Position numbers and translations under genes: made by a program. From positions 1 to 26,287 of the IMG/VR virus record IMGVR_UViG_3300042922_000129: 26,287 nucleotides of DNA, one strand, 5' to 3'. The notes beneath the pieces are model-generated. The model saw only the letters and a list, made by a program, of their open reading frames with translations, was not told the origin of the DNA and ran no database searches. Source of the DNA: a virus. This document shows positions 5,283-13,070 of this stretch, piece after piece. Each line of letters begins with the position of its first letter. The stretch's first letter is position 1.

Positions 5283-5299
5283 AGCATAGGGGAGATGCA

Positions 5300-5533
5300 A
5301 TGGACAAGTCGTACGACGATTACATAAAAGAATTAAGCGAAGGCATTAGCCAGCGCGGATGGACTTGGTATAAATTTGCTGAGTGGACAGTTGAGGTAAC
5401 GCGTTATTTTATTATGCGCAATAAGATGTTGGAAGAACAGTTGAAGATTGATAATCCGGGAGATTATGAGGCGTTGATAAACCAAATAAACACTTTGGCA
5501 AAACAAAAAGCTATTGCGCCTCGTAAGCTGTAG
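5300..5533 (+). CDS. Small hypothetical protein between winged-helix protein and TerL
   Basis: A 77-residue protein starting at ATG 5300, with AGGGGAGATG just upstream. The frame is open further back, but that part lies inside the previous gene. It is acidic, helical and rich in aromatics: a YDDYIKELSEGISQRGWTWY start, a MRNKMLEEQLKI helix (about residues 39-50) and a basic end. No motif is recognised. It ends 12 bases before the large terminase start, so the two are likely co-translated. A packaging-accessory role is possible only by position. Confidence 0.5.
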   Translation: MDKSYDDYIKELSEGISQRGWTWYKFAEWTVEVTRYFIMRNKMLEEQLKIDNPGDYEALINQINTLAKQKAIAPRKL

Positions 5534-5545
5534 CGGTGTATAGCG

Positions 5546-6811
5546 ATGGCGATTAACCTAAACATAAGCAAAAAAGTGTTTAACCCTGTTTATTATGATT
5601 ATCTTGGCTATGTTGCTCCATTGGAGATATATTATGGCGGTAGTAGCTCTGGCAAGTCCGTATTCCTTTCTGATCGCTGTGTTTTGGACATGCTTAAAGG
5701 AGGTCACAATTACCTCATATTGCGCAAGGTAGCCAATACTGTAAGGCGTAGCGTGTTCAATGAGATAAGCAAGTCAATAAGCAAATTCAAAGTATCGCAG
5801 TTCTTTAACATCAATAAAACAGACATGATTATCACCTGTCAGAATGGCTATCAAATACTGTTTGGCGGAATGGATGACTCAGAGAAGATTAAGTCGATTA
5901 CTCCAGCCAAGGGTGTCATCACGGATTGTTGGTATGAAGAGTCCACAGAGGCTGATTATGAGGACGTACAGCAACTAGACAAGCGCCTGAGAGGCCAGAG
6001 TAAGGTTAAGAAGCGTATTGTATTAAGCTTTAACCCTATCTATCAAACGCATTGGATTTACTCGAATTACTTCGCTGGTAAGTGGTCGGATGATAGCAAG
6101 CATTACAAAGATGCTGAGTTGTCCATATTAAAGACCACGTACAAAGATAATATGTTTCTCACTCCTGACGATGTGCAGCGGTTGGAGAATACCAAGGACA
6201 AGTACTACCGGGACGTTTATCTTGATGGTAAATGGGGTGTGCTTGGAAAGGTTATATTTGCAAACTGGCGCACAGAAGATTTAACGGAGAAGCGTAAAAC
6301 AGTATCGACATTTCATAATGGGCTTGACTTCGGCTATAGCTCAGATCCCGCAGCGCCAACGCACCTGCACTATGACAGGGAGCGTATGACGCTTTATTTA
6401 TTTGATGCCAAGTATTGCTATGAAATGACGAATGATTTACTAGCTGCTGAGATAAAAAACATGATCGGCAGACAGGTTATAACATGCGATTGCGCAGAGC
6501 CTAAATCGATACAGGAGCTACGCCAGCATGGTGTTACAGCTATAGCCTGCAAGAAGGGAAAAGACAGCGTTAATTTCGGCATACAGTGGCTGCAAAAGCT
6601 GCAAATCGTCATTCACCACACGCTGAGAGAAGCGATAAACGAGTTCACTATATACAAATGGCGTGAGGACAAAGATGGCAACGCCTTACCGGAACCGGTA
6701 GACAAAAACAATCACATTATTGACAGCATCCGGTACGCTCTAGAACAAGAAATGGCGTATGTAGAGAAGCAGAAAATCAATCAAAGAATACCAATGGCGG
6801 GGGCGATGTAG
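5546..6811 (+). CDS. terL: Terminase large subunit (ATPase-nuclease packaging motor)
   Basis: A 421-residue protein of usual length for the PBSX/Terminase_3 type. The N-terminal ATPase has Walker A GGSSSGKS at residues 31-38, an arginine-rich segment RKVANTVRR at about 60-68, and Walker B VITDCWYEE at 124-132 with the catalytic Glu pair. The coupling motif region (VLSFNP, about 159-164) follows. The C-terminal RNase-H-like nuclease has Asp261 in LDFGYSSDP, Asp315 in CDCAEPKSI and Asp393 in NNHIIDSIRYA, the expected three metal ligands. The enzyme translocates DNA into the prohead through the portal and cuts the concatemer. All catalytic residues appear intact. Confidence 0.93.
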   Translation: MAINLNISKKVFNPVYYDYLGYVAPLEIYYGGSSSGKSVFLSDRCVLDMLKGGHNYLILRKVANTVRRSVFNEISKSISKFKVSQFFNINKTDMIITCQNGYQILFGGMDDSEKIKSITPAKGVITDCWYEESTEADYEDVQQLDKRLRGQSKVKKRIVLSFNPIYQTHWIYSNYFAGKWSDDSKHYKDAELSILKTTYKDNMFLTPDDVQRLENTKDKYYRDVYLDGKWGVLGKVIFANWRTEDLTEKRKTVSTFHNGLDFGYSSDPAAPTHLHYDRERMTLYLFDAKYCYEMTNDLLAAEIKNMIGRQVITCDCAEPKSIQELRQHGVTAIACKKGKDSVNFGIQWLQKLQIVIHHTLREAINEFTIYKWREDKDGNALPEPVDKNNHIIDSIRYALEQEMAYVEKQKINQRIPMAGAM

Positions 6812-6813
6812 TT

Positions 6814-7212
6814 TTGTTGGGAGTAATAAAAAAAGAATGGGAAGACAAACTTGAAGCCTCTTTAAATGAATTAGTTAATCGCAGAGAAATAGTTGAAAAC
6901 TATATTGCGCTTGTTAACGACATTAGCTTTGCGTTTGTGTCTAAAAACAAGTATGGTCATGACAACATATGGGTGTTTTCGTCTTGCCATGGAGATATAG
7001 AAATAAAGTACACTGACACAATAGACAGCAATGAAATTTTGTTAGTAAAAAAAGAGAGCGACTTGCATCTAATAAGCGATAAAACTAGAAGCATGGCGCT
7101 GACAAGGGTTTCAGAATTAGCGTGTAAGATTTATCAATGTGGAGAATCGTTTGAAACAAGAGACGAATTGCGCCCGTTGTTAAAGCTTCTTGGATTTAAA
7201 ATTGACGATTAA
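6814..7212 (+). CDS. Hypothetical protein between TerL and portal
   Basis: A 132-residue protein starting at TTG 6814 or TTG 6817, with GGCGGGGG inside the end of terL as the likely ribosome binding site. The N-terminal ~30 residues form a charged helix (KKEWEDKLEASLNELVNRRE). The centre has beta-like segments around YGHDNIWVFSSCHGDIEIKY. The C-terminal ~45 residues are again helical (ALTRVSELACKIYQ ... ELRPLLKLLGF). No family is recognised. It fits closely between terL and the portal gene, with 12 bases to the portal start. It could be an inserted accessory gene, since packaging motor and portal genes are normally adjacent. Confidence 0.55.
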   Translation: MLGVIKKEWEDKLEASLNELVNRREIVENYIALVNDISFAFVSKNKYGHDNIWVFSSCHGDIEIKYTDTIDSNEILLVKKESDLHLISDKTRSMALTRVSELACKIYQCGESFETRDELRPLLKLLGFKIDD

Positions 7213-7224
7213 GGAGGTGACAAG

Positions 7225-9327
7225 TTGAAGTTAAGCAAAGCCACATCAGATATGGTTGTTGCCAAGCTGAATCAAGATATTGATGATGCAAACAGCTTTT
7301 ATGAAGAGGGAAGAGAGCCGCACGTAATCGAGCAATACCAAATCTACAATGCAGAAAAAGCTTTCTATGACAAGATGTTTCCTGTTCTGTCAAAGAAGTC
7401 TAGTCTAACTGACTGCTCAGTCGCAGACACAATAGAATGGACAATGCCTGCACTAATGAAGATGTTTACTGCCTCTGAAGATGTAATCACTATAACGGGC
7501 GTAACAGTTGAAGACGATGAACCGGCAGAAAAGATGCAGCAGCTTATCAACTATCAGCTACAGCGCAAAAACAAGTTCTTCGGAATAATGTATCAATGGT
7601 TTAAAGACGCGCTGATAACCAACCTTGGCGTTATAAAGTGCTATTGGGATAGAGATGAGCGCATAGTCAGGCAACAGGTTCAATTAAGCCCAGACGCACT
7701 GATTGAGTTTGAAGCACAACCAAAGGTGAAGATAGTCGATATACAGCCTGATATGGTCACAGGAACGCTTATTGTTGAGTTTGACGGGCCAAAGGTAGTA
7801 AAGAATCAACCTGTTATCGAAAACATCTTACATAGCGAATTCCGGTACTCTTCAGATGCTAACAACCTTGATGATGCAGATTTTGTTGCACATCGTAAGA
7901 TTGTTAGCATTGATTATTTACGCAAGAAAGCAAAAGACGGACTGTATGATAAGCAAGCGGTAAGGGAGGTAGCTGAAAAGGCAAAAGACCCTGACTATAC
8001 AACGCTTGACTACGAGAATAACCCACATCTTGACGAACAGAAGCAACAGACAGATCGCGGAAGAATGAAAACAGAACTATATGAGTGCTATGTTAAAATG
8101 GCGCTTGATGATGACCCGGAAGAAGAGTTAAAAGATTATATCGTAACCATGTGTCAGGATGTTATCTTGCGTATTGAAGAAAATCATTACGGAAGGCATC
8201 CTTTTTTTGTTATCTCTCCTATACTTGATCCGCACAAGGTTTTCCCCGAGCATGGGTTTGTTGACCTTATAGGGCCACTACAGCACCTTAAAACGGCTAT
8301 GATTAAGCAGATTACGCATAACATAGCAATCAGCAATAATCCGCAAATGGCGGTCAACATGGCGATGCTGGTAGACATTAATGATGTTCTCGAAGGCAGG
8401 CAGCTTGTTCGTACTAATGGAGCAATAGCAGAGGCTATACAGCCTATAGCAAGGCCGCAGCTTCAGCCGTGGACGTTTAGTATGCTTGACTATGTAGACC
8501 AACAGAGAGCAAGCAGAACAGGCATTACGCCATATAATCAAGGTGTAGACCAGAATGGCCTAAACAAGACCGCTACAGGCGTAAACCTCATACAACAGGC
8601 TGCAAATCAACGCATAGAGTTAATAGCTCGCATATTCAGCGAGACAGGATTAAATCAGTTGTTCCGATTCCTTATTGAGCTAAACCAGAAGTTCATTGAC
8701 CAGGAGCAAGTGCTGCGGCTTACCAATGAAACGCTGACAATACGTCCTGATGATTTACGAGGCGAGTTTGACTTGGTTGTCAATGCTGGCATGGGTAATG
8801 GAACGAAAGAATCTGCAATGATGCAGGCGCAACAGTTAGGCGCTGTAGTAGAGAAACTTGCAGCAGTTGGACTTGCTGGGCCAGAACAGTTCTACAACGC
8901 CGGGAAAAAGATGCTTGAAACCATCGGCGAGAAAAATGTTGATGCTTATATTATTAGCCCAGAACAACAAGCGCAGCAACAGAAGCCGCCAGAAGGGCCG
9001 CAAGCAAGAGAATCTATCAGTGTTAAGTTTGAGCAATTGCCTATTAACGCAAAGGTTCAAATGCTCACCATGTTAGGGTTGCAGGTAACACCAGAAGACT
9101 TCATGCAACAGATGCAACTAGACGCACAGAATAAGGCCATAGAAGCCGAAATAGATGCTAAGGCTAAACAGTCTACAGAGGCACATAAAACAGCCATAAA
9201 CGCTTTAGGAAGCGTAGCAGAGCACCACATGAAAGGAGGCGCTAATGGACAAGGAACGCAGGTTAATGGAATTGGAGCAGGAAGTCAAGCAGTCGGAAAT
9301 ATGCAAAGAGTTCCGGGCGGTATTTGA
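7225..9327 (+). CDS. Portal protein, P22-like podovirus type
   Basis: A 700-residue protein starting at TTG 7225 behind a near-perfect AAGGAGGTGA. Its length and the motif region SRTGITPYNQGVDQNGLNKT followed by ATGVNLIQQAANQRIELIAR (from about residue 432) are typical of P22-type and related podovirus portals. The N-terminal part has the TSSTV-like ADTIEWTMPALMKMFTASED segment seen in these portals. The C-terminal ~120 residues are rich in Gln and helical, matching the barrel region of P22 portal, and end in a Gly-rich tail. Twelve copies would form the DNA channel at the capsid vertex and bind TerL and the head-to-tail adaptors. Its 3' end overlaps the next gene by 83 bases. Confidence 0.88.
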   Translation: MKLSKATSDMVVAKLNQDIDDANSFYEEGREPHVIEQYQIYNAEKAFYDKMFPVLSKKSSLTDCSVADTIEWTMPALMKMFTASEDVITITGVTVEDDEPAEKMQQLINYQLQRKNKFFGIMYQWFKDALITNLGVIKCYWDRDERIVRQQVQLSPDALIEFEAQPKVKIVDIQPDMVTGTLIVEFDGPKVVKNQPVIENILHSEFRYSSDANNLDDADFVAHRKIVSIDYLRKKAKDGLYDKQAVREVAEKAKDPDYTTLDYENNPHLDEQKQQTDRGRMKTELYECYVKMALDDDPEEELKDYIVTMCQDVILRIEENHYGRHPFFVISPILDPHKVFPEHGFVDLIGPLQHLKTAMIKQITHNIAISNNPQMAVNMAMLVDINDVLEGRQLVRTNGAIAEAIQPIARPQLQPWTFSMLDYVDQQRASRTGITPYNQGVDQNGLNKTATGVNLIQQAANQRIELIARIFSETGLNQLFRFLIELNQKFIDQEQVLRLTNETLTIRPDDLRGEFDLVVNAGMGNGTKESAMMQAQQLGAVVEKLAAVGLAGPEQFYNAGKKMLETIGEKNVDAYIISPEQQAQQQKPPEGPQARESISVKFEQLPINAKVQMLTMLGLQVTPEDFMQQMQLDAQNKAIEAEIDAKAKQSTEAHKTAINALGSVAEHHMKGGANGQGTQVNGIGAGSQAVGNMQRVPGGI

Positions 9328-9511
9328 TAAGTGGGCAACAGAAAAGAAATCAACACTTGTCGATAAGCTGTGCATAACAAAAGATGTTAACGAAATGGCT
9401 GTTATTCGCGGCGAAATCCTTGGAATAGTTAGCTTGCAGCAGTTTTTGGTTGGCGCAATAGAAAACTCCAAGGTTGCAAAGGCTGAATTGAAGGAGATGC
9501 AACAAGGTTGA
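9245..9511 (+). CDS. Small coiled-coil protein overlapping the portal 3' end
   Basis: An 88-residue protein. The ribosome binding site (GAAAGGAGGC) and ATG 9245 lie inside the portal gene in another frame, giving an 83-base overlap. It is helical and charged: MDKERRLMELEQEVKQSE at the start and a C-terminal helix with KVAKAELKEMQQ. A central EMAVIRGEILGIVSLQQFL segment is conserved-looking. Small genes after the portal are common in podovirus-like genomes and are usually hypothetical. A structural or chaperone role is possible, but nothing specific is seen. The next gene starts four bases before its end (TTGA). Confidence 0.65.
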   Translation: MDKERRLMELEQEVKQSEICKEFRAVFDKWATEKKSTLVDKLCITKDVNEMAVIRGEILGIVSLQQFLVGAIENSKVAKAELKEMQQG

Positions 9512-9675
9512 AGACATTCACAGTCGTTCTAAAAGATACAAGGTCATTCGATATAACGGCAACAGATGCGTATGCTGACAACGGCATACTTTTTTTGTGT
9601 GATGAATCATCCGATACAGTGGCTACATTCTCCGTTGATCTTCTTGCTTATGCCACTTCAAAGGAGGTGAATTGA
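9508..9675 (+). CDS. Small beta-rich protein, unknown function
   Basis: A 55-residue protein starting at TTG 9508, overlapping the previous stop as TTGA, with GAAGGAGATG upstream. The sequence KTFTVVLKDTRSFDITATDA, then DNGILFLCDESSD and TVATFSVD, suggests a small beta-sheet fold. It resembles short phage proteins I recall with a xxFTVxxKDxRxFxIxAD opening, always hypothetical. Its last codon overlaps the start of the cold-shock-like gene, and the ribosome binding site for that gene is in its own end. This places it in the coupled chain from portal to cold-shock protein. Confidence 0.55.
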   Translation: MKTFTVVLKDTRSFDITATDAYADNGILFLCDESSDTVATFSVDLLAYATSKEVN

Positions 9676-9896
9676 TGTCGTTAACGGGCATTGTTAAAGA
9701 GTTTGATGTTAATAAGGGATATGGTTATATTGTTGCCCCTGACACGCAAGAAGCAGGGAAAATGAACCGATATTTTGTGCATTTCAGCGCATTTCAAGAC
9801 AACGGTGTTGCCGCGCTTAATCCCGGAACAGAAGTTAGGTTTACACACGGCACAGGGCCGCGAGGATTGCAAGCAAGTATGGTCTATAAGGTTTAA
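9675..9896 (+). CDS. Cold-shock-domain protein
   Basis: A 73-residue protein starting at ATG 9675 (or TTG 9672) behind AAAGGAGGTG. It is a complete cold-shock domain: TGIVKEFDVNKGYGYIVAP contains the RNP1-like motif (KGYGYI, residues 14-19) and YFVHFSAF contains the RNP2 motif (33-38). The usual G-x-E-V-x-F strand (GTEVRF) and a C-terminal strand with A-S-M-V-Y follow. An insert, DTQEAGKMNR, separates the motifs, longer than in canonical CspA. Such domains bind single-stranded nucleic acid through the aromatic face. In this position it could act as an RNA chaperone for late mRNA or bind packaged DNA, which is inference. Confidence 0.85.
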   Translation: MSLTGIVKEFDVNKGYGYIVAPDTQEAGKMNRYFVHFSAFQDNGVAALNPGTEVRFTHGTGPRGLQASMVYKV

Positions 9897-9974
9897 TTAG
9901 CAACACTGTTTTACTTACTGCATAACGGCCTAAAAGCCTTGACATAGATTAGCAAAAATAAAGGATGTGTTTTT

Positions 9975-10973
9975 ATGAACCAAGCTGAAAAGCAGTTCAT
10001 TTCTATTGATTTACAATTATTCGCCGATGAAGGTGCAACCGACACGGACACCACGCAAAACGTTGGCGCAGAGTTTGCAAAAGCAAGTTGGGAAGAAAAA
10101 GCCCAGATGCTACGCAGTGCAATTGACCAGGAAGAACAAGAAGAACAGCAAGATTCTGATAGCGAAGCTGCTGAAACTGAACAACCGGAAACGGACTCAG
10201 AGGAAGAGGCCAAACCAACAGAGCCAACATACAAAATTAAAGTAGGCGGCGAAGAAAAAGATGTGCCGCTATCTGAATTAATCAAAATGGCACAGCAGGG
10301 CGAAGATTATACCCGCAAAACTCAGGCGGTAAGCCAAGAACGTAAAGAACTTGATGAAATGAAAGCCAAGCTTGAAATGCTGGCATCTCAGACTCAGCCA
10401 AAGATTGACCCGTTGGTAGAGGCGAATAGAGAGATTGAGACATTTAGGCAAGAGTTTCTTCGAGTAACAGGTCAAGAGTACAACGAGTGGGATATGGCAC
10501 ATCAAGCGATATTCCTTGACTACAAACAGCAAGGGGCCTATCACAAAGCGCAACAGCAGCAACTGACAACAGTCACTAATAACATCAGGCAAACCGTACA
10601 GGCACAACCTGAGATATTAGCGGACTTTGACAATGCAATGTATGCGCTTTTAAATTCCGGGGAAGCAGGTAGAGCAGAGTTTGATAAGGTCTACCAAGCC
10701 AAGGCAAGGACGCTACACGGCACGCCAACGGTAGATGACATTAATCTTGTCGATTCGTTCTATCAAAAAGTACAAGCATTAAAAGCAGTTCCGGCAAAGC
10801 CGGTTCCTAAGGTAGTACCACAACAAAAACAAACCCCTCCCAAAGTTGAACGAGCAGGGGCCGTTGAGTTAGAAGACAGCAAACCTACGTTTAATAAAAA
10901 AACATGGGCAAGCGCCGATACTGACGGTCAAAAAGCAATGCTCCGCAAACTGCGAGAGAGTGGTCAAATTTAA
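9975..10973 (+). CDS. Capsid scaffolding protein
   Basis: A 332-residue protein directly upstream of the coat gene. It starts at ATG 9975 behind AAAGGATG. The N-terminus carries ISIDLQLFADEG, a motif found at the start of many Firmicutes phage scaffold or coat proteins. An acidic region follows (about residues 14-80, rich in Glu, Gln and Thr), then a long coiled coil with YTRKTQAVSQERKELDEMKA near 114-133, a common scaffold signature. The C-terminus is basic and ends in KKTWASADTDGQKAMLRKLR, consistent with the helix that scaffolds use to bind coat. It would guide procapsid assembly and leave before packaging. Confidence 0.8.
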   Translation: MNQAEKQFISIDLQLFADEGATDTDTTQNVGAEFAKASWEEKAQMLRSAIDQEEQEEQQDSDSEAAETEQPETDSEEEAKPTEPTYKIKVGGEEKDVPLSELIKMAQQGEDYTRKTQAVSQERKELDEMKAKLEMLASQTQPKIDPLVEANREIETFRQEFLRVTGQEYNEWDMAHQAIFLDYKQQGAYHKAQQQQLTTVTNNIRQTVQAQPEILADFDNAMYALLNSGEAGRAEFDKVYQAKARTLHGTPTVDDINLVDSFYQKVQALKAVPAKPVPKVVPQQKQTPPKVERAGAVELEDSKPTFNKKTWASADTDGQKAMLRKLRESGQI

Positions 10974-10987
10974 GGAGTGAATTAACA

Positions 10988-11878
10988 ATGGCACAGAAAA
11001 AGACTTATTCTGAAACAACTAATAGAGAATTTCTTTCCGACATGATCACCAATATTTCCCCTTATGACACACCCATCCATAGCATGATCGGCAAGCAAAG
11101 CGTAGGATCAACAAAACCGGAATGGCCTGAAGATGTTCTTCGTTCTCCTGGCAGCAACAAACACGTTGAAGGCGCTTCTGACGTGGCTGCTCTTGGCACT
11201 CCGACTAATCGTAGCCGCTTGTACAATTACACGCAGATATTCAAAGAAGGCTATGAAGTATCCGAAACTCAGCAGGAAGTTGACAAGGCTGGCGTATCTG
11301 ATGAGCTTGATTACAATATGTTGAAGGCTATGAAGACAATTGCGCAGGACGTTGAATACATGTACATGAATAGCACCGCTGCTGTGGTTGGCGATGCTTC
11401 AACTGCGCGTGAATCTGGCGGTCTTCAAGCTTCTATTACTACTAACGTTTTTGCTAATGGCGGGACAACTCGCTTTATTACCGAGCAATTGTTAAACGAT
11501 GGGTTGCAGGCTGCTTGGGCTGCTGGCGGCGATGCCCTTGATATTATCTGCTCCGGTTCGAACAAACGGCGCTTGTCTGGTTTTACTGCTGGCAATACAA
11601 AGCAGGTTGATGCTAAAGACAAAAAACTCATTGCTACGGTTGCCGTGTATGAATCCGACTTTGGATTAGCTAAGTTTAAAGCTTCTCGTTACATGCCTGA
11701 CACATTAATTTTCGGACTTGACAAAGAGTATTTGAAATGCGGATACCTCCGTAATTTCAAGCGCAAAGTCCTTCCTGATACCAACGATTCTAAGTCTGAA
11801 ATCATCAAAGGTGAACTGTGCTTGATTACCAGAGCAGAAAAAGCTCACTTCATCATCAAAGATTTGAAAGTAGTATAA
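10988..11878 (+). CDS. Major capsid protein, SU10-like (DUF5309 type)
   Basis: A 296-residue protein behind AAGGAGTG. The sequence opens with ETTNREFLSDMITNISPYDT, followed by PIHSMIG, then a TRSxxxN-type region (NRSRLYNYTQIFKEGYEVSE). It ends with a beta-rich C-terminus including FGLAKFKASRYMP and a final IIKDLKVV strand. This is the pattern of the SU10/DUF5309 family of HK97-fold coat proteins, at its usual length of about 300. It would form the icosahedral shell around the scaffold. The gene is followed by a short hairpin and a new strong ribosome binding site, consistent with its need for higher expression. Confidence 0.85.
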   Translation: MAQKKTYSETTNREFLSDMITNISPYDTPIHSMIGKQSVGSTKPEWPEDVLRSPGSNKHVEGASDVAALGTPTNRSRLYNYTQIFKEGYEVSETQQEVDKAGVSDELDYNMLKAMKTIAQDVEYMYMNSTAAVVGDASTARESGGLQASITTNVFANGGTTRFITEQLLNDGLQAAWAAGGDALDIICSGSNKRRLSGFTAGNTKQVDAKDKKLIATVAVYESDFGLAKFKASRYMPDTLIFGLDKEYLKCGYLRNFKRKVLPDTNDSKSEIIKGELCLITRAEKAHFIIKDLKVV

Positions 11879-11885
11879 CAACACT

Positions 11886-11910
11886 GGCGTGGGCTACGGT
11901 TCACGCCTTT
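11886..11910 (+). terminator. Weak terminator/hairpin after the coat gene
   Basis: GGCGTG (11886-11891) pairs with CACGCC (11902-11907) around a ten-base loop, followed by TTTGATTTAT. The short stem and broken U tract suggest partial termination or mRNA stabilisation rather than a full stop, so coat mRNA may exceed downstream mRNA. Confidence 0.4.
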
Positions 11911-11934
11911 GATTTATATTTGGAGGTGTAGAAT

Positions 11935-12369
11935 TTGTATAATCCGGTAACACAACATCACGGAACAGCGTCAACGACAAGCACGCCTGACTTTAGCGTT
12001 GTAGGAACTCCTGCACAAGCGGCAATGGCTGGCGATATGGTCTTTTCTATTTCCCCGGCAACAGTGAATAAAACAGCGTTTTCAACTGCCAGAACGCGAA
12101 CAGTGCGCATTGAAATGAAAACAGCGTCAGGCGTTCTGCATGATTGGTATAACGGTACACTTACTATTGCCATTGCTGATACATCAAGCGCAGGTACTGC
12201 TACTATAGCTAGCACATCGCTTGCAATGGTTAATGGCGTAGCGATTGCGACTGTATCTCTTTCTGCAAATGCATGGATAGCAACGGAAACAAATACGTTA
12301 ACACTCAGCAATAAAACAGTAATGGGGTACACGGTAACAGGTGGAACAAGCGTAGAAACCATCGTTTAA
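11935..12369 (+). CDS. Possible Ig-like head decoration or fibre protein
   Basis: A 144-residue protein starting at TTG 11935 behind TGGAGGTG. It is very rich in Thr, Ser, Ala and Val with almost no charged residues after residue 60, giving alternating beta strands such as RTVRIEMKTASG, GTLTIAIADTSSAGTATI and NTLTLSNKTVMGYTVTG. This resembles an Ig-like or bacterial-Big-type beta-sandwich. It lies directly after the coat gene, where phages often encode decoration or fibre proteins. The sequence has no signature I can name, so the role is inferred from position and composition. Confidence 0.5.
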   Translation: MYNPVTQHHGTASTTSTPDFSVVGTPAQAAMAGDMVFSISPATVNKTAFSTARTRTVRIEMKTASGVLHDWYNGTLTIAIADTSSAGTATIASTSLAMVNGVAIATVSLSANAWIATETNTLTLSNKTVMGYTVTGGTSVETIV

Positions 12370-12372
12370 GCA

Positions 12373-12399
12373 GGGAGGCGTAAAGCCTCCTTTTATTTT
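12373..12399 (+). terminator. Rho-independent terminator-like hairpin
   Basis: GGAGGC (12374-12379) and GCCTCC (12385-12390) form a six-base GC-rich stem with a five-base loop, followed by TTTTATTTT. It lies three bases after the stop of the preceding gene and is followed by AAGGAGGG, the ribosome binding site of the next gene. Termination must be incomplete for the downstream structural genes to be made. Confidence 0.65.
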
Positions 12400-12413
12400 A
12401 AGGAGGGTTATTT

Positions 12414-12770
12414 ATGTCAAATTTAAGGTGGAAAATATCACAGAAAAGCGGAGCAAATGCAGCGTTGGCAAGCACTGGATTACCGGCATTACCCAACCAG
12501 AGATATTGTGTTACTGCTATTCGGTTTTATATACAAGGGGCTAATATTGCGGCAGATAGTGCTGATAGAATCATGACAATAAAAGATGGCGATGATGTTG
12601 TTTGGGAGGCTGTTTTTGCTCCCGGACAATTGCGTGGTGGATCATTAAACTTTGCTCTTACGGCAGAATCACCTATGCAAATGTCTTACAACAAGGCTTT
12701 AACATTTAACTGTACGGCTGGCGGTGCTGGCTGCATTATCGGAATTAACGCAGTGGGGTTTATTGAATGA
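12414..12770 (+). CDS. Small virion-like beta protein, unknown
   Basis: A 118-residue protein behind AAGGAGGG. It opens with SNLRWKISQKSGANAALAST and has a middle stretch (RIMTIKDGDDVVWEAVFAPG) and a Gly-rich end (CTAGGAGCIIGINAVGFIE). The pattern of hydrophobic strands separated by Gly/Asp turns suggests a small all-beta protein such as a decoration or head-fibre subunit. I recall similar short hypothetical proteins next to phage coat genes. Its stop overlaps the start of the next gene (ATGA). No membrane segment or signal peptide is visible, which agrees with a virion role, though that is not proven. Confidence 0.5.
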   Translation: MSNLRWKISQKSGANAALASTGLPALPNQRYCVTAIRFYIQGANIAADSADRIMTIKDGDDVVWEAVFAPGQLRGGSLNFALTAESPMQMSYNKALTFNCTAGGAGCIIGINAVGFIE

Positions 12771-13069
12771 GGGAACAAATTTTACGAAAAATTGGCGATA
12801 ACATTTCGCTACAAACTGTTTTTGATCCATCGTCTATATATCAACAAAACTATCAAGAAAAAATTGCTGGAAATAATGGCTGGACACCAGAAAAAAGCAT
12901 GAAAAAGCTAATAGAGTACCCTGTAGATGACTTAGAAATGCTCATCACGGCAGGAGATTTAGACGCTTTTGCATTAAAACATGCCACAACTAAAGAAGTA
13001 GTGGCAGAATCTCTCAGAAACATAAAAAGAAAATATCCAGATCTATACAGATCATGGGGAGGGAGTTGA
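12767..13069 (+). CDS. Small hypothetical connector-region protein
   Basis: A 100-residue protein whose ATG overlaps the previous stop (ATGA). It has a mixed N-terminus (REQILRKIGDNISLQTVFDP), a Gln/Tyr-rich turn (YQQNYQEKIAGNNGW) and a helical C-terminal half (DDLEMLITAGDLDAFALKHA ... SLRNIKRKYPDLYRSWGG). It ends one base before the adaptor-like gene. The length and site between coat and adaptor genes fit a small head-completion or tail-adaptor-associated protein, but no motif allows a name. Confidence 0.5.
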   Translation: MREQILRKIGDNISLQTVFDPSSIYQQNYQEKIAGNNGWTPEKSMKKLIEYPVDDLEMLITAGDLDAFALKHATTKEVVAESLRNIKRKYPDLYRSWGGS

Positions 13070-13070
13070 A

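Noticed and set aside
9939-9944. Perfect TTGACA before the scaffold gene
   Set aside because: No -10-like hexamer at 16-18 bases; the downstream sequence reads AGGATG, which is the ribosome binding site.
9911-10285. 124-codon minus-strand frame, Ser-rich
   Set aside because: It mirrors the acidic region of the scaffold gene and lacks a ribosome binding site.
11958-12362. 134-codon minus-strand frame opposite the Ig-like gene
   Set aside because: Mirror of a Thr/Ser/Ala/Val-rich gene that avoids antisense stops; no ribosome binding site and opposite to the operon.
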